Shown here: positions 1-14,500 of the stretch, in pieces
How the letters are laid out: the number at the start of each line of letters is the position of its first letter
Position numbering within the stretch: the first letter of the stretch is position 1
Source of the DNA: Heloderma charlesbogerti
Taxonomy: Eukaryota; Chordata; Lepidosauria; Squamata; Helodermatidae
Assembly: GCA_026122225.1 (NCBI GenBank)
Contig: JANEZZ010002362.1
Location: 124,001 to 188,000, forward strand
Length of the DNA: 64,000 nucleotides
Direction of reading: 5' to 3'
Made by a program: the position numbers and the translations under genes
Notes under the pieces: model-generated
What the model was told of the DNA's origin: nothing
The model's input: the letters and a program-made list of their open reading frames with translations, nothing else
Database searches by the model: none

Positions 1-2417
1 ATAAGATGGGAATAAAGGCTTTTATGTGTATATATTTAAAAAGTTATTAAACAGCCTTCTTTCCCTCAAAGAGGTGTAGTACCATTTGCAAAATTCATGG
101 TGCTGTATTATGAGCAATTTGAGCTTAAGGAAACTCAGTTATCCTTCAAAAGTCACACTTTTCTAAATTTTGCAATGGACTTCTACAGTCCAAAAATGCA
201 TATATTAGAGAAAAGAATGTTCTAATATGCATTTAGGAAAACGAAACAAAAAATTGTATATTCGGCAAAATCATAGTGCTATATTGTGAGCAATTTGAGC
301 CTAAGGGCTGTTAGGAGTGTATGTGAAGGTTGGGGTTTGGCAGGCTTTGGACTCTGGCAGGAATCATAAATAAACAAAGGCTCATCTAGCCTCCTGTCAA
401 GTCCAAGCAAAGAAAATTCTCCTTTTTTTCAAAGATGGCAAAGGAGATTTATCTTTTTTCTTTGGGGATCAGTTACTCCTCCCCTAGCTGTATGGCACTT
501 GCTGGCAATTATAAGAAAACCAGTAGCAGCTACTGTATCTTCTGACCTTGTTGACTTCTCTCTGACAAGAGGAGAAACATGTACCCTTCTTGTAGATTGG
601 AAGGTTGCAACACCTTAATCCTCTTTGTCTTAGAACAATTTGAGTTTCAGTGAATCAGCACTGGGGTTAGGGGGACTGACTCTGCCATATGTTTGCTCAA
701 CTGACTGGAGACACATCTAGGACTTCCCTTTTTGGGGGGGCCTCCTACTTAGGGGGCATCTGCATGTCATTTTTCAAGGGAAGGGGTGTCCATCTTGTGT
801 TTTTGCAGCCCTGGCACTTCATATGTTCTGATAATGATCCTTCACCCATCCACATTGCAGACAAAGCTGATTGCAGAAGTAGAGTAAGTCATGAAGTTTT
901 GCAGAGAAGGAGTGATGCTTTCTGCTGCAATTAAAGATACCTGCTTTGTCGAGATTCCTGCCTTATTCCAGTTCCAATACTCCTATTTGAATGGACAAGC
1001 ATGAAACTGTAATAGTGGGAAGCTCTTGTCTGCCTTTATCCAGAACAAAGGGAATCTATTTCTCTTGGATCAATATACAAAAGAGAGAGGTTAGAATGTA
1101 GAATAGTGTTCTGAAACAGGTGGCATGCTAGCCCAGACCAGAAATTTACTGTAGAATCTGCTGCATGTTGATTCAGTCAGGAGTATGTATATTCTCTGGA
1201 GTTTAGCTCTCTTCCATGTGTGTGAATAAATATACAACTCTTTGTGCTTTGCAGGAGACAAAATCCGTGATGCAGCACAACTGTGAACAAAACATGTATG
1301 CTCAAAATTACATAGCACTTTTTTGTTGAAGCAAACCATTCCTTAGAGTGAAGTAATGGCAACCTAAATGAAATTGGGCAGAATTTGAATAGGCAGCTAG
1401 ATTTCAGGAGGGTTTTCACAATTCCTAGCTTGGTGCCAGAAAACTGTTTTTAAAACCAATATCTTCCTGTGGATTTTGCACAGCCAGTTTTAATACCGAG
1501 AAATACTGATTAACTAAATGTGTGCCCTTAAAATATATTTCTAATAGAATGTATTGATCTATGTTCTTGAAGAGCTAGCAAAAACCAGTGTAGACACGAG
1601 TGCTAACTCATACTTAAGGAAGCTAGATATTCTATCAGGGTCTCTGTTGTGATGTGCAGCAGGGGGCAGGATTTTCCTACTTTATGGGAACAACAGTGTC
1701 AAAGTAATTTGTCATCATGAGATGTTTATTTAAAAATGTCAGATTTACAGTGTAACAATGCTAGTGATAAAAACAATAACATTGCCTTGTTACTGTGTTC
1801 CTTGCATTTCCCCCCCATGAAAGAACAGATGAAAGTGTAGTATCAGCAGATATTAACACCATACTTCCCAGGAGTTGTGCCTTATCTCAGTTAAAGAGAA
1901 ATATGTAAACATTTTGTTGATAACACTCTAGGAAATATCGCTTCCTGCATGGCTGCAAGAGCTGGTTCAGGATGTCTTCTATAAACTTTGGGAGTACGAC
2001 CGAGGTCTTACATACTTTCCATATGGTGTAGTAGCTTGTAGTATCATGTATCTGTGGCATTTATGTATAAAATATGATGCAAAGTCAAAAAAGAAAAGAA
2101 AAAAGAGGTGTCCACATGTATTTGTCTCTTCTCTCTCTGTTTCGAGAGTATACTAATGATTGTTATGTGCTCTGACTCTGGAAAAGGCACATTTTTATGA
2201 AAGGAAAGCCTTTCTATAATCCAAAGGAGTTGTGTTTTAGAAAAGATGTGTGCAAAATTCTATGCACTGCTCTTATTATTAACCAGAAGAAATGCTGAAA
2301 TCACCCATTGCATCTAAAATTCTGTCATAGCAGTAATGATTGAATGGGGGCAGTAAGGAAATTGCCTGCCTTTCCATCTAGTTAAAAGAAAACCTGTTGT
2401 TGTTGTTGTCACCCTAG
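1..2417 (+). other. CACNA2D3: CACNA2D3 intron end, no exon recognised
   Basis: No exon of the gene is recognisable here. About 60-310 and 2690-2960 share an AT-rich repeat with the words CTCAGTTATCCTTCAAA and CCAAAAATGCATA in the same order, so they are two direct copies of one old repeat. One copy lies on each side of the exon at 2418. Confidence 0.6.
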
Positions 2418-2501
2418 TATGAAGAAGGAAAAAAGAGAAGAAAACCCAACTACAGCAGTGTTGACCTTTCCGAGGTTGAATGGGAAGACAGGGATGATGT
2501 G
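2418..2501 (+). CDS. CACNA2D3: CACNA2D3 exon 1 of 10 in window
   Basis: This exon has 84 nt, phase 0 at both ends, and 28 codons including [12 protein letters not shown]. The acceptor is a TTGTTGTTGTCACCCTAG tract and the donor is GTAAGT. The first residues (YEEGKKRR) are basic and may vary between species. The preceding exon is not in the 2.4 kb to the left. Confidence 0.94.
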
Positions 2502-5500
2502 GTAAGTGATTGGTTTTGTCTCAGCTTGTCAGAAAGGTCAGTTGCATTTACTACCAGTTTGAGTAAGTAGCAGGAAGAAAAAAGAAAAGATTAGGCATGG
2601 GAGAGAAATTTGTTCAGTAACTTCAGTTTACATTTTAATGTGAACTTACCTAATTTCGCACTTTTGAACCACTGTGCAGACCAAACCTCAGTTATCCTTC
2701 AAATTTCGCACTTTTCTGAATTTTGCAGTGGGGTTCCCCAGTCCAAAAATGCATAGAAAAATTGTATATTAGAAACAAATAATGTTCAAAGATGTCTTAT
2801 ATTAGGAAAGTGGCTTGAAAATGTATTTTAGGCAAAAATGCACGCGCAGAAATACATTTTTCATGCAAACTTTTAAAAATCTCAATTTTCAGGATAAATG
2901 AAACTTAAGATTGGAAAAATGAGAAACTGAGAGAAAACAAAATTGATAGATCTATCCATCCCTCAAAAACAGAGATAATATCCCATTTTTTTACTACATT
3001 CAATATAAATTTTTATCTTCTCATTTTGTATTAGTTCTTTCCCACAGAAAAATATACTGACTTTCTTCCTGTCCCTCCCCCACTCTCCTTTCTTCCACAT
3101 GTACACACACATGTATAGACATACCAGTTATATTTGTCCTCCACAAAGTCTGCCATTGTATGGCTTACCATGAAAGTGACCATGAAGGGTAGGCCTTCCC
3201 AAGGGAGGGTTTTAAAAAAGGCAGCATTTCTTCAGGTTGAATTCCAATGCTGCTTTGGTTCATGCAGTCCTGCTACTCAGGTACAGTGTGTGTAGAAGAA
3301 GGGTAAAGGAGAAAAAAAGAGAATCCAGTGCTGTATGGAGTCAGGGCAGGAACAAGCAATATACATTCCTTGGTTTTACCATAAGAACATAAGAAGAGCC
3401 CTGCTGGATCAGACCGAAGGCTCATCTAGTCCAACATCCTGTAGCCAATGTCCCTGGTAAGCCCACAAGCAAGACATGAGTGTAATAGCCCTCTACCACT
3501 GTTGTTCTCCAGTGACTAGTATTCAGAGGCACGCTTCTTCTGATCCTGGTGGTAGTGTGTAGCCATATCTTCCATGAATTATGTATTTATTTATACATTT
3601 ACATCCCACCCTTTTTTTCCTCCAAGGAACTCAAGGCAGAGTACATGATCCTCATCTCTATTTTATCCTCACAACAACTCCATGAGGGAGGTTAGGCTGA
3701 GAGTCAGTGACTGGCCCAAAGTCACCGAGTGAGCTTCATGGCTGAGTAGGGGCTTGGACGTGGATCTCCTGAGTCTCAGTCCAACCACTACACCACACTG
3801 GCTCTCTTTGCCTCATCCCCTTTTAAAGCCATCCAAGTAGGTGGGCATCAATACTTCTTGTGGTAGCAAATTCCATTGTTTAAACTATGCACTGTGTGAA
3901 GAAGTGCTTTCTTTTGTCTGTCCTGAATCTCCCAGCATTCAGCTTCATGGGATGACTCCAGCTTCTAGTATTATGAGAGAAGGAGAAAAACATCTCTCTC
4001 TCTCTGCCCCTCTCCCTCTCCCTCTCCCTAGCCCTGACTTCCTACAGCACTGGTATTCCAGTTGCAGTAGGAGGAAGCAGGCAAAGGGGCCAAAGTTTGG
4101 GTGCCATACTGAAAGGAGTAGACTCTAGCCATACTGATGTAGTGGGCACTGTAGACTTGTTCTGTGGAGATCCGTGTTCAAATCCCTGCTCAACCATAAA
4201 GCTCCCTCACTGGCCTGGGGCAAGTCTCCCAGCCTAATCTATCTCATCAGGTTATTTTAAGATCACTTGAAATAACCCCTTGAGCCACCTTGTGAATCCT
4301 GAAATATGGAAAAGAAGGGTATTTGTTTATTATTCATTTATTATTCCATTTATATACCACTTTTTCCCCTCTTTCAAGGAACCCCGGGTGGCTTAGATAG
4401 TCCCCCTCCTCTCCATTTTATCCTCACAACAACCTTATGAGGGAAGTTAGGCTGAGAGTCAGTGAGTGGCCCAAAGTTACCCAGTAAGCTTCATGGCTGA
4501 GTGGGGACTTGAGGCCAGATCTCCGAAGCCCTGGTCCAACACTAATCACTATACCACGCTGGATATAAATATTAAAATAAAACATCTTGAGAGATTTGAA
4601 AGAAGGGTGGGATATAAATGAGAGAAATAATCAGAGGAGAGCTGATACCTACTGTTGTGAGAAGTGGCAAAAAGAGGGAAGTCCTGTCATGGCTCCACTA
4701 GCCATAGAGCTTGGTTAGATGAATGAGGAGGGGATGTCAGGCCCAGCATCCCCATGGGGCCATAATTGTAAAATGTCATAGAGGATCCCAAAATGTCAGT
4801 GGATAGTTCTAACTCCTGTCTATTAAGTAACATTCAGAAGTTACATCAAGCAACAACAGCAATTGTACCAAATTTTGCCAGGCCGCTCTGCATCTCTGAA
4901 GAAACTTCTCTGTGGCCTATGATCCAGTCTAAAATGCCAGAAACTAATCGAAATTTTAAAAAGAGCCATATTGTTGGTCTGTGTCCAGACCACAGGATCC
5001 GCAATTGAAGGATCATGTTAGTGCCTGCCCATCTAACACCATATCTTAGTTATTTGCTAATCTTCGCTCTCTCGTTCTTTCTGTTCCAAGACCATGCTCC
5101 TTCTTTATTCATATCATCCTTGTCTCTGTTCTCTAGTCTCTTTGCTGCTCCCTTCCATGGCATTCTTTATTTATATGTCAGGTTTTCTGCCATACTGTAT
5201 CAAAAGTTTTCCTTATGTCCACAGCTTAACCTTTGCCTGGTCTTTCTGTTACTTCCTTCATAAATCTGATTTGTTAGGCATGATTCATTTTGTGCAAATC
5301 CACACGGACTGTCCTTAATTAAATCGTAACTTTCCAGGTGTTCTCCTTTTGGTTCCTGTTATTTAGCTTTTCCCATAACGGTTGCACTGACGAAAGTCAT
5401 GCCTGCCTGCTTGTATTGTCATAGATCTTTCCTAGCACCCTTCTCCAATATCAGCAGTACATTAGCATCTCCTATATCCTTCCAAGCTTCTCACTCATTT

Positions 5501-8500
5501 CAGAGAGGTTTTGAATATATCAATGGAAGGTTCCCACATTTACAGCATCACATCTTTCAGAAATCTGGGATTCATTACGTAGGTCTGCCTGTGGAGCATT
5601 GTCTGTCTCCTTACACTTGTCTTCTCGAAATAACATCCACTGAACGAGAGGTGGCACGTGGAGAATCACGTTGGATAAGAGGTGCAGACTTCTCTTTCCA
5701 GTGTTGTGATGTTTTGGGTTTGGCTAAACCTCACGCCTAGAAGATCTGTGGCTGTATTAGTCTGTGGCAGCAAAAAGAACAAAGGCTCCTGTGGCACCTC
5801 AAAAACAAACACATTTATTATGGCATAAGCTTTCCTGCGCTATAGTCCACTTCATCGGATGCCTGATGTGTTATCCTCACTTTGCTCAAGGGGGGTTGGA
5901 ATACAGGAAGTACAAAGACTGATCATTGACTTAGCAGTGGCATTCACTAAACAGCTGTTGGGAGATAACACAGATGTCCTTGCACTGCTGAGCTGATTTC
6001 ATTTCACAGATGTGTGGTTTAAACAAAAGACCCTGTCCATCTTCAAGCTGGAGAAGGGTATTTACAGTTTCTACCTGGTCAGGAGAGTCCAGACAGAGGA
6101 GATGTGTCCCATCAGTAAGTTCAGGCCCTTGCAGCTCAGCGATGTTTGTAGCACTGGGTCGGGGGGGGGGGTGTCCCAGGGGCTGGCTTGCCTCCTGGGA
6201 CCAATCCAGGTGTCTGGATGATGCTGGGGAAGGTGAGGGAGGAGCAAAGCAGACTCAGCGGGCACCTTGAGGAGCTGGCTGAACCTCAAGCCAGCTTCAC
6301 TTGCTGGATGTGCCTGATCTCGTCTGATCTCGGAAGCTAAGCAGGGCCAGCCCTGGTTAGTACTTGGATGGGAAACCACCTGGGAATCAGGCTTCCTGCA
6401 CTGAGCAGGGTGTTGGACTCGATGGTCTTGTAGGCCCCCTCCAAGTATGATTCTATGATTTCTTGATCCTTTTTCTCTGTATTGGGTTTATGTTTGCCTT
6501 CTCCCTTGCAAAATAGATGTCTGCTTTAGTCAGCCCAGCCCACTCAATTGTAAATAATGAAGCTTCATGGGTTTAACAATGTTGGTCTTTTTTGCTGATT
6601 AATTCTGCTCATCTATTTTCAGGGACTATACTATCTCACTGTTTGAACTTTTGTCGTTTCTGTTCATAAACAATACCATTTGGTTTTGAATGCTTTCTGC
6701 ATCCTTTGTGCAATTTCGACCTGAACTTTCTTCCCTCAGGGTTACTTCTTTTTAATCTTCTTATAGTCCAGTCTGTGTCACTTTTAGAATAAGATTTGCA
6801 TGTGAAATTCTCCAGTTGTGGAATTCAGATCAAAATACACAACTTTCACAAATGCTGAAGTCCCCTGAAAGTCTCACCAGCTTATCTAAGGCATTGTCAA
6901 TGGAGAGCATTTGCGGCATTAAGTTTCATACGACAAGGGGAAAGAGAAGCCCTGTTCAGAAAACAAACTGGATATGCACCTAGGCTAAGGTACTGTGGGG
7001 ACATTGAGGGAGGGGTCCACCTATGTGATCCTGCCCCCCCACCCATGTTCACTGCACCCTCTTTGAATAGGGCTAGATCCTATCAAGAACACCACCTAAG
7101 ATAGTGGGAGACAATTGTTAGTACACCCCAGATCCTGCTATCTCTGGGTTTTGGGCTGGTGGACCCAGGTTTATGCATTGCAGCTTCCATTTCTCATTCC
7201 ATAAGTGGAATGCTTCAGTGTGAATTCAAAATAAAATTTGGAATATGGCTGCCCCACCAAAATTTGGAATATGGCTGGTCCCACCCCATGAGACATGGTG
7301 AGACCCTTGCCTCAGGTGGCAGATCAGGATGGGTGATGGATTACACGCCCTTCCATCCACTGCCTGGAAGGCCACCCACCATCACTGTGACTGGATGTGT
7401 TTCCCCAGCTGGCAGCAACAGAGGCAACCATGGCCACCATCTTCCTGCCCACCACTGGACACCCCAGAAACATGGAGTAGGCACTCTGGAGAGCCCCACC
7501 AGTCTGGTCTGAATACCTTGATCTGTTGAAAGTCCTTTCCCCATGGTTCTTTCCATGGTGGTGTGAGGGCAGAGAAGGAGGGATCGGATTCTAGAGCCCC
7601 CCTTCCAAGGCACTGTCTACCACCTCAGAAGGGGATTCTGAAGAGTCCTATGGTCCCTAAGGCACTCTCCAGGGTCCATAGGATTGCTCTCACACAAATT
7701 AAAAAAACTAAACAAACAAACCAGTACTACTAGATAGGGATGTTAGAGAATTCCGCCACGGACACCAATGAGGCTGGATTCTGTGGCAGAATGGGGCAAT
7801 CCCCCCCGCCACCCCATGAAATTTCCCCGGGATGGACCTTACCTTTTGTCAGCCATCCGGTCCATCCACTGCTCTGGTCTGCGGCCGCGAATGGCTGCCC
7901 CAGTTTGCAGCTGCCATTTCCCTCCCTGCTTTAGCCGTGATAGGCAATGTAAGTATTTACATAGCCTATCACGGCAAAGAGCAGGGACGCAAATAGCATC
8001 CGCTACGCCATTTGCGTTCCCTGCCTTAGCAGTGATAGGCTACGTATATATTTATGTAGCCTATCATGAAAAGAGCAGGGACGCAAATGGCATACCAGGT
8101 GCCATTTGCGTCCCTGCTCTTTGCCGTGATATATACGTAGCCTATCATGGCTAATGCAGGGACGCAAATCCCCCCCAGCGCAGACGCCCCGGACTGGAAT
8201 GGGGTCTTCTTATGGAGAAGATTTGTCAGCTAACAGCACAATCCTATATATCTTTGCTCAGAAGTACATCCCAATACATTCAATAGGGTTTATTCCCAGG
8301 AATGTGGATACAGAATTGCAGCCTAAATCATTTTAAAACTAGGGCTCTGCACCACTTTGGCCTTAAGCCTGAGTTCTGAGCCAAAGGGGGGGCGGCGCTT
8401 CAGGCCACTTTGGGCCACTTCCAAGGCAAGGTGGAGGGGGCGCAAAGCAGCTCAAAGAGGGTTGGGTCACTCTGAAGCACTTCGGCAGTGCTTTGGAATG

Positions 8501-11500
8501 ATCCAGAAGCCCAGCCATGCTGCTACCGTCACCCAGCCCCCAGCTCCTTACCTGGGTGGACACCAGCAGCCTTCTTCCTGTTCCAGGGAGTCGCCATTTT
8601 AAAAATCTAAGCTTATCTAATACTCCCTTTATTTCCAGAAATAGATCCTGCACAAATGGCTGCAGTGGCCAAAGCGGGTTGGGGGGGGGGTGAAGCAGCC
8701 CAAAGTAAATCAGGCCCGCCTTGGAAGCCCCAAAGCAGCCTCCGAGGCAGATGGGGGGGCTGCACAGCCCTATTTAAAACCTATTTTAATGTGGAAAAGA
8801 CACTCCCTGAGTTATTCTATTATAGTATTCATTGTTGTCGTAAAGGCCCGAGAGAGCATCATGTTTCCGTTCTATATTGCCTCTTATAACTGAGGTGAAA
8901 TGTTCAAGACTGGTGAATGAATCAGTCTATTTCCAGTCTGTATCACTTTCACATGTGTTTGTGCATAAATCTGTTCCATCTCGTTTCCACATTAATCTGC
9001 AAATTTCTTTAAACAATCTGCAGGGAAATTTCCATTTAAATACATATTCAAATACACTTTAAAACATATTTTCACTCAAAATTGAATTTCCAAGTGTATT
9101 CCCCAAAATATGCATTTTAAAATGAATTTTGATAAGCTTATTGACCCAAGAACTGTTTTGGAACATTTGGGAAGTGTGGAAGCTAATGAAGTCCACAAAT
9201 TAGTCAGAGACATAATCCATTTGTATCAGAATTCGGAAATATCAAATTCTTCAAGCATCCCTACCTGCAGCTGCTACTTTAGTTTTTAAAAGGAGACACA
9301 TTAATTGCAGTCACTAACATCACATTGAAGGTTCCCTCCTTCGAGCAAGGCATTGGGTGGGCACTGTAGAGAGCCTAACTGGCTACTTTCCTGCTGTGGC
9401 AAATGCTCTCTGGAGCCCTTGCTGGGCCCAGTGCCTCACTCTGAGGAGTCCTTCCTCAGAGTGAGGCATTGTGAGCAAGGTGGCCACTTTGCCCACATTG
9501 CCTTGCTCTAAGGAGGGAACCTTCAGAGCAAGGTATTGATGGGCAAGAAAAGTGAGAAAGAGGAGGAGGGTGTCCCAGCTTCAGACAGAATTTCTAGAGG
9601 AAATCTGGCATTACTCCACTGAGTCCTGTGCAGCAAATGAAGGAGACTGCGATCAGAAATACTGTTCACATTGACCCTTTCAGAACCCTTTCCAGACCTT
9701 GTTGTTTCTGAGGGTGAATGTGCACCCTCCCTAAACAATTTTCAGAATTGCAGTCCCCATTACCTCATTCCATTTTTGAGACAAGAGAAAAGACAATTCA
9801 ACAATCTAATTGGGGAGGTGATTTGTCCAATATTCTTTCTCTGCATAGAGAGGCAAGAGCACTCGCTCTGTGCATCTCTGCATGGAGAAGGAATCCCTAT
9901 GATGTCAGGGGCTGGGTCTTAAGGGGAAGCAGCTTTGAGGAGAGGGGGCTACCCTCTGACATCATCCAGCCTCCAGGGGTAAGCCACTTTGGCCCCTGGG
10001 GCAAGAACAGTTCCCTACCCTGGAGTAGAAGATGCAAACGTGCCTTGTGATATGTTGATGTGTCTGTCTTTCTGGTGTTTTCAGTGTGTGGATTGTTTTT
10101 TGACATTGCACCCATTAATAAGAACTCTTATTTTAATTAGATTAATGGAAGTCTAGCTTTATTTAATATTGTTTAAAAATGTCTTTAATAGTGAAAATGA
10201 AAAAAAAAACACCAAACTTTATATTTGGAAGTTTGTATTTTATTATTTTTATTTAAAAGTATCTTGTCTACTCAATTGGAAGAAAGATGCTGTACGCTCG
10301 CTCATATCACTAGGCACCAATTTGAACCATGTAGAGGTAGGAAAATAACATCCTATAGAACAGATGAAAAACTGTGCTACAAAGCCAAGAACTATATTCA
10401 CAGGGTAAGAAAAAAACCCTAATTCCCACATGCATACTTGATCTTAAAAGCTACGAGGGTTTTGGAGGCCCTTTTTGTAAATCTGTGCCTTGCCTGAGGG
10501 TTGTGTGGGGAGCGGGTCCTGGAATACTGCAGGCTCTGAAATGGAGAAAAATGAGAAACATGTTAAAGATAAATGGAACAGTTCTTTAAACATTAGAAAG
10601 TAGATTGGTAATTAAGACCAGCTCTCCAAGTCCAAAACCACAAAAGTTAAAAAGGGAAAATATTTCCAGAATTGCCTATTACGCATTGTGTTTTTTTTTT
10701 TAAAAAAAAAATACCTACAGTGAAATATATGTTTTATTTTATACATGCCTCCAGCAAAAAAATATTCTTTTACACTCACTGACTGAAAAGTAAGATTGTT
10801 AACTTGAATCTAGACGGCCCAGAATTAAATTTAAAGAGCTGCAAACATAGCAGTTTTCAGTTGGTCAGCCATGCTCATATTCTTAAAAAAAGCAAAAAGC
10901 ATCTATTTCACTGACAAGCCATGGCAGCCCCTCCCTTTCTACCCAAAAAGCCAGCATGGGACTTCAGGAGGGCAGTGATTGCAAATGGTCTAGAAAGAAA
11001 TCTGTCCCTATTGTCCAGTAAATCACGCATGATACCGCTGGATTGGCGAAGGATAAATAGGTGCAGTGGCAGCAGTGCTAGGAGACTAAGCAGGCTGCTT
11101 TTAAATCCTGGAATGCAGCAGTGCCTTGATATTCTGAAATGTACATCCCTCCCAGTAGGGTTTTTTTAAGCACACACACTTTTTTAAGCACAGACATACA
11201 CACCAAATACTGCACTGTGTATTATGCAATAAGTTTTAGGGTAGTTTAGGAATTTTGCCATGTAAAATGGAAAACCGTATGAATGCATTCAGAGCCATGC
11301 CAACTTCTGTCCCAAAGCTTGAGTATTTACTTGACCGCCGCACACATGTATGGGATTCCAATTTACCTCATTGCAGCACAACCCAAACAAGGAACCACTG
11401 GATTTGGACTATATACTGTAATCTGTATATACTTATAGTGTGGGGGGTAGTGGGTCTTTTAAGAACTGGATTGGGGGTCCTGCACCTACTTTAGTGTAAA

Positions 11501-14500
11501 AATGAAAACAAGACATAGCTGTTAGATAAGGATTTGAGGTAATGTCTGTTTTGGCCCTGTGTGGAACCCCACTGAGAAATGCCTTTATTTCATTGGCTCA
11601 TTGGAGTTGTAGCCCAAACCTCTGGAGGAATGCAAGTTGCCCAACCGTGCTCTAGTCGTATTGAAATTCTTTTTCTTTTCCTTGGAATTCCTTGGATATT
11701 TATCCCAAGCGGGAACCTCTAGATTCTCTTCAAGCCTGCATATTAGGTAAAATTTGGAGATGACTCTGGTCTTATCAACTTTTCCAACCGTGTGGATTGT
11801 GGAGTGTCGCCCCCCCTCCCCCCCAGTTTCTGGCAGGACATCCAGTTCTGGTGAGAAGTGTGTCATTAATACTACAGAATTTTCCCATGGGTCCCAGGCA
11901 GGGATGTGTGAGACACCCCTCACCAGCTAGAAAGATGTCATTAGTTCTAGTGAAACTTTCTTTTAGGTTTCCTCAACATTTCTTGGATGTTCCACGCAAT
12001 CCAGAACTGGAGAATGCCATGTAGTTTAGTAGTCTGAGGCTAACTGAGGACCCAACTAAATGTGGATAAATAAATGTGCTCGGAACTCAGGCTTCAGGCC
12101 AAAGTGGTGCAGAGCTCTAGTTTTAAAATGATTTAGGCTGCAATTCTGTACCCACATTCCTGGGAATAAGCCCTATTGAATGTATTGGGATGTACTTCTG
12201 AGCAGAGATATATAGGACTGTGCTGTTAGCTGACAAATCTTCTCCATAAGAAGCTCTAGTAGTACTGGTTTGTTTGTTTGTTTGTTTGTTTAGTTTTGTA
12301 AGAGAGCAATCCTATGGACCCTGGAGAGTGCCTCACGGACCATAGGATTCTTCAGAATCCCCTTTGGAAGTGGTAGACAGTGCTATGACCTTGGAAGAGG
12401 GGCTCCAGAATCTCTGCCCAAACATCCACCGTGGAAAGAACCACGACACTTGCATTATGTGGTTGCAAATGTGGCCTCAGAGGACCCCAGATAGCTCTGA
12501 AAGGTGGCATTGTGGTGGGCAGGGAGGAGTGGAGAGAGGAGAGGCCAGGATAACAGACATCCTAGAGCCTCTCCTCCAGTCCTCACCCCTACTAGCATGG
12601 CTCCACTAGATGGGCTCAGAGGCCTGTCTAGATTGGGCGGGGGAGGGAAAAAGGAGGACAGAGAGATGAAAATTGCCTCTGTTACTCCTCCTACCCTGCC
12701 AACAGCAGCCCAACAACAGCTTGGAAGCCTCTGAGATCAGAGGCCTCTCTCCGATGAGGGCACAACCCATGGGATTGTGCCCTAAATCTTAGAGTGGGGC
12801 AACTATGTTTAGAAATAAACAATAATATTTTAAATGAGGGGGTGAGATTGCAGAAACATAAGATTGTTTTTGCAGGGGTGGGCTACCTGTGGCCCTAGAC
12901 CTAATTTCATTTGGACTTCAGCCTAATGTCGTAATCCCTGTGCATGCAATCAGACCTTTGGCAAATGCTGCCTTTCACTTCTGTGGCATCCCGTTGCTTG
13001 GGAAGGAAGAGGGAGAGAGAGAGAGAAAGAGAATGGGGGTGGTAGGAACAGAGAGAAAAGGAGATGGCAGAAAGAGAAAAGGATTGATAGTGACAAACCC
13101 ACTTTTGGCTCTGGCCCTGCCCACTGCTGGCTTGTCCCTGCCTGCCCACCACTGAAATGCATCCCCCATGAGGGAATGTGGCTCTTGGCCACAAAAAAGA
13201 CTGCCCAATCCTGATCTTAGGGATGTACGAAAGTCACTTACCTTTTCGCATGTGTGATTTGTGGGGGGGGGGGAGGCACTCCGTCCCTCCCCCCGGAATC
13301 CTCCCTGGCCGGCTCTGCTCCGCGGCAGCTCCGCAGAGCCACCGGCCACAGCGGCCAGGGCCGGCCACAGCTGGAGTTCTGGCCGTGGCCAGGCTGCTGC
13401 GGACACAAATGGCGGCCGCCGTAGCGGCCACCATTTGCGTCCAGCCAGGCTGCCGTGATAGGCTATGTAAGTATTACACGGCAAAGAGCAGGGATGCAAA
13501 CGGCGGCCGCTACGCTGTTTGCGCTGCTGCTCTTTCCATGATAGGCTATGTAAGAATTTACGTAGCCTATCGTGGTAAAGGCAGCCACGCAAATGGCGTA
13601 GCAGCCGCCATTTCCGTGGCTGCCTTTACCGTGATAGGCTACGTAAGTATTTACGTAGCCTATCACGGCAAACAGCAGGGACACAAATGGCGGCCGCTAT
13701 GCCGTTTGCGCTGCAGCTGTTTCCGTGATAGACTACATAAGTATTTACATAGCCTATCACAGAAAGAGCAGCAGCGCAAACAGCGTAGCGGACGCCATTT
13801 GCGTCCCTGCTCTTTGCTGTGATAGGCTACATAAATACTTACGTAGCCTATCACGGCAGCTTGGCAGGATGCAAATGGCAGCTGCAGCAGCCAGCCGAAA
13901 GACCAGCCACTGCCAGCGCTGCCAGCGCCGCCGGAGCCCCAGGTAAGTTTTGTTCTGGGGGGATTCTGCAGGGTGGCGGGAGGTGGGAGGCTGTTCTGTC
14001 ATGGATTTCAGGAGGCCGAATGCCAGTGCATTCAGCCTCACTGAAATACGTGGCGGAATTCTCCACCATCCCTACCTGATCTCTGGAACTGGGCTGTGCT
14101 AGAGGTTCATGCATTCACTCCCATCTCATGTGTCAACTCCTCCTTTCCCCCTGAAAACCTCTTTTGTTTGACTACTGTTAACTCTGCTCAGAGGAACTCT
14201 TCTGGGGGTTCTAAATGTGAGCATCACTAACTGTGGTACATACAAGCGAAGTTAGCTGTGATCACGAATTGGGAGGTAGAAGGGAAATTTGTAAGGGGTG
14301 TGTGTGTGGGGGGGGAGAGACAAAGGGAATGTGGACTTTGTCCCCAATTCAGGGGAGGCATAGCTCAGTGATAGTGGACATGCTTTACATGCAAGAAGGT
14401 CCCAGGTTCAATCCCATGCATCTCTGGTTAGAGAAAAGGTTTATTATTATCTATATTTGCATATGTTAGTGTAATGCTTATTACTAAAGATTTACCTGAC

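Noticed and set aside
1930..2030. Possible upstream CACNA2D3 exon near GCATGGCTGCAAGAGCTGG
   Set aside because: No frame matches the expected sequence before the exon at 2418, and no donor follows in frame.
6300..6420. Functional 5S rRNA gene
   Set aside because: The 5' third is absent and the sequence ends in a SINE-type tail, so it is a 5S-derived SINE.
7900..8160. CRISPR array or tandem satellite, suggested by regularly repeated near-identical units
   Set aside because: The units are palindromes of two alternating kinds within a vertebrate transposon that has target-site duplications in its other copies, with no spacer structure.
12975..13822. Long overlapping open frames on both strands (205 and 214 residues) with repeated IGYVxIYVAYHG and [12 protein letters not shown] peptides
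   Set aside because: They are translations of the palindromes in the palindrome-array element. The same peptides appear on both strands and in all copies because the DNA is self-complementary, so they are not genes.
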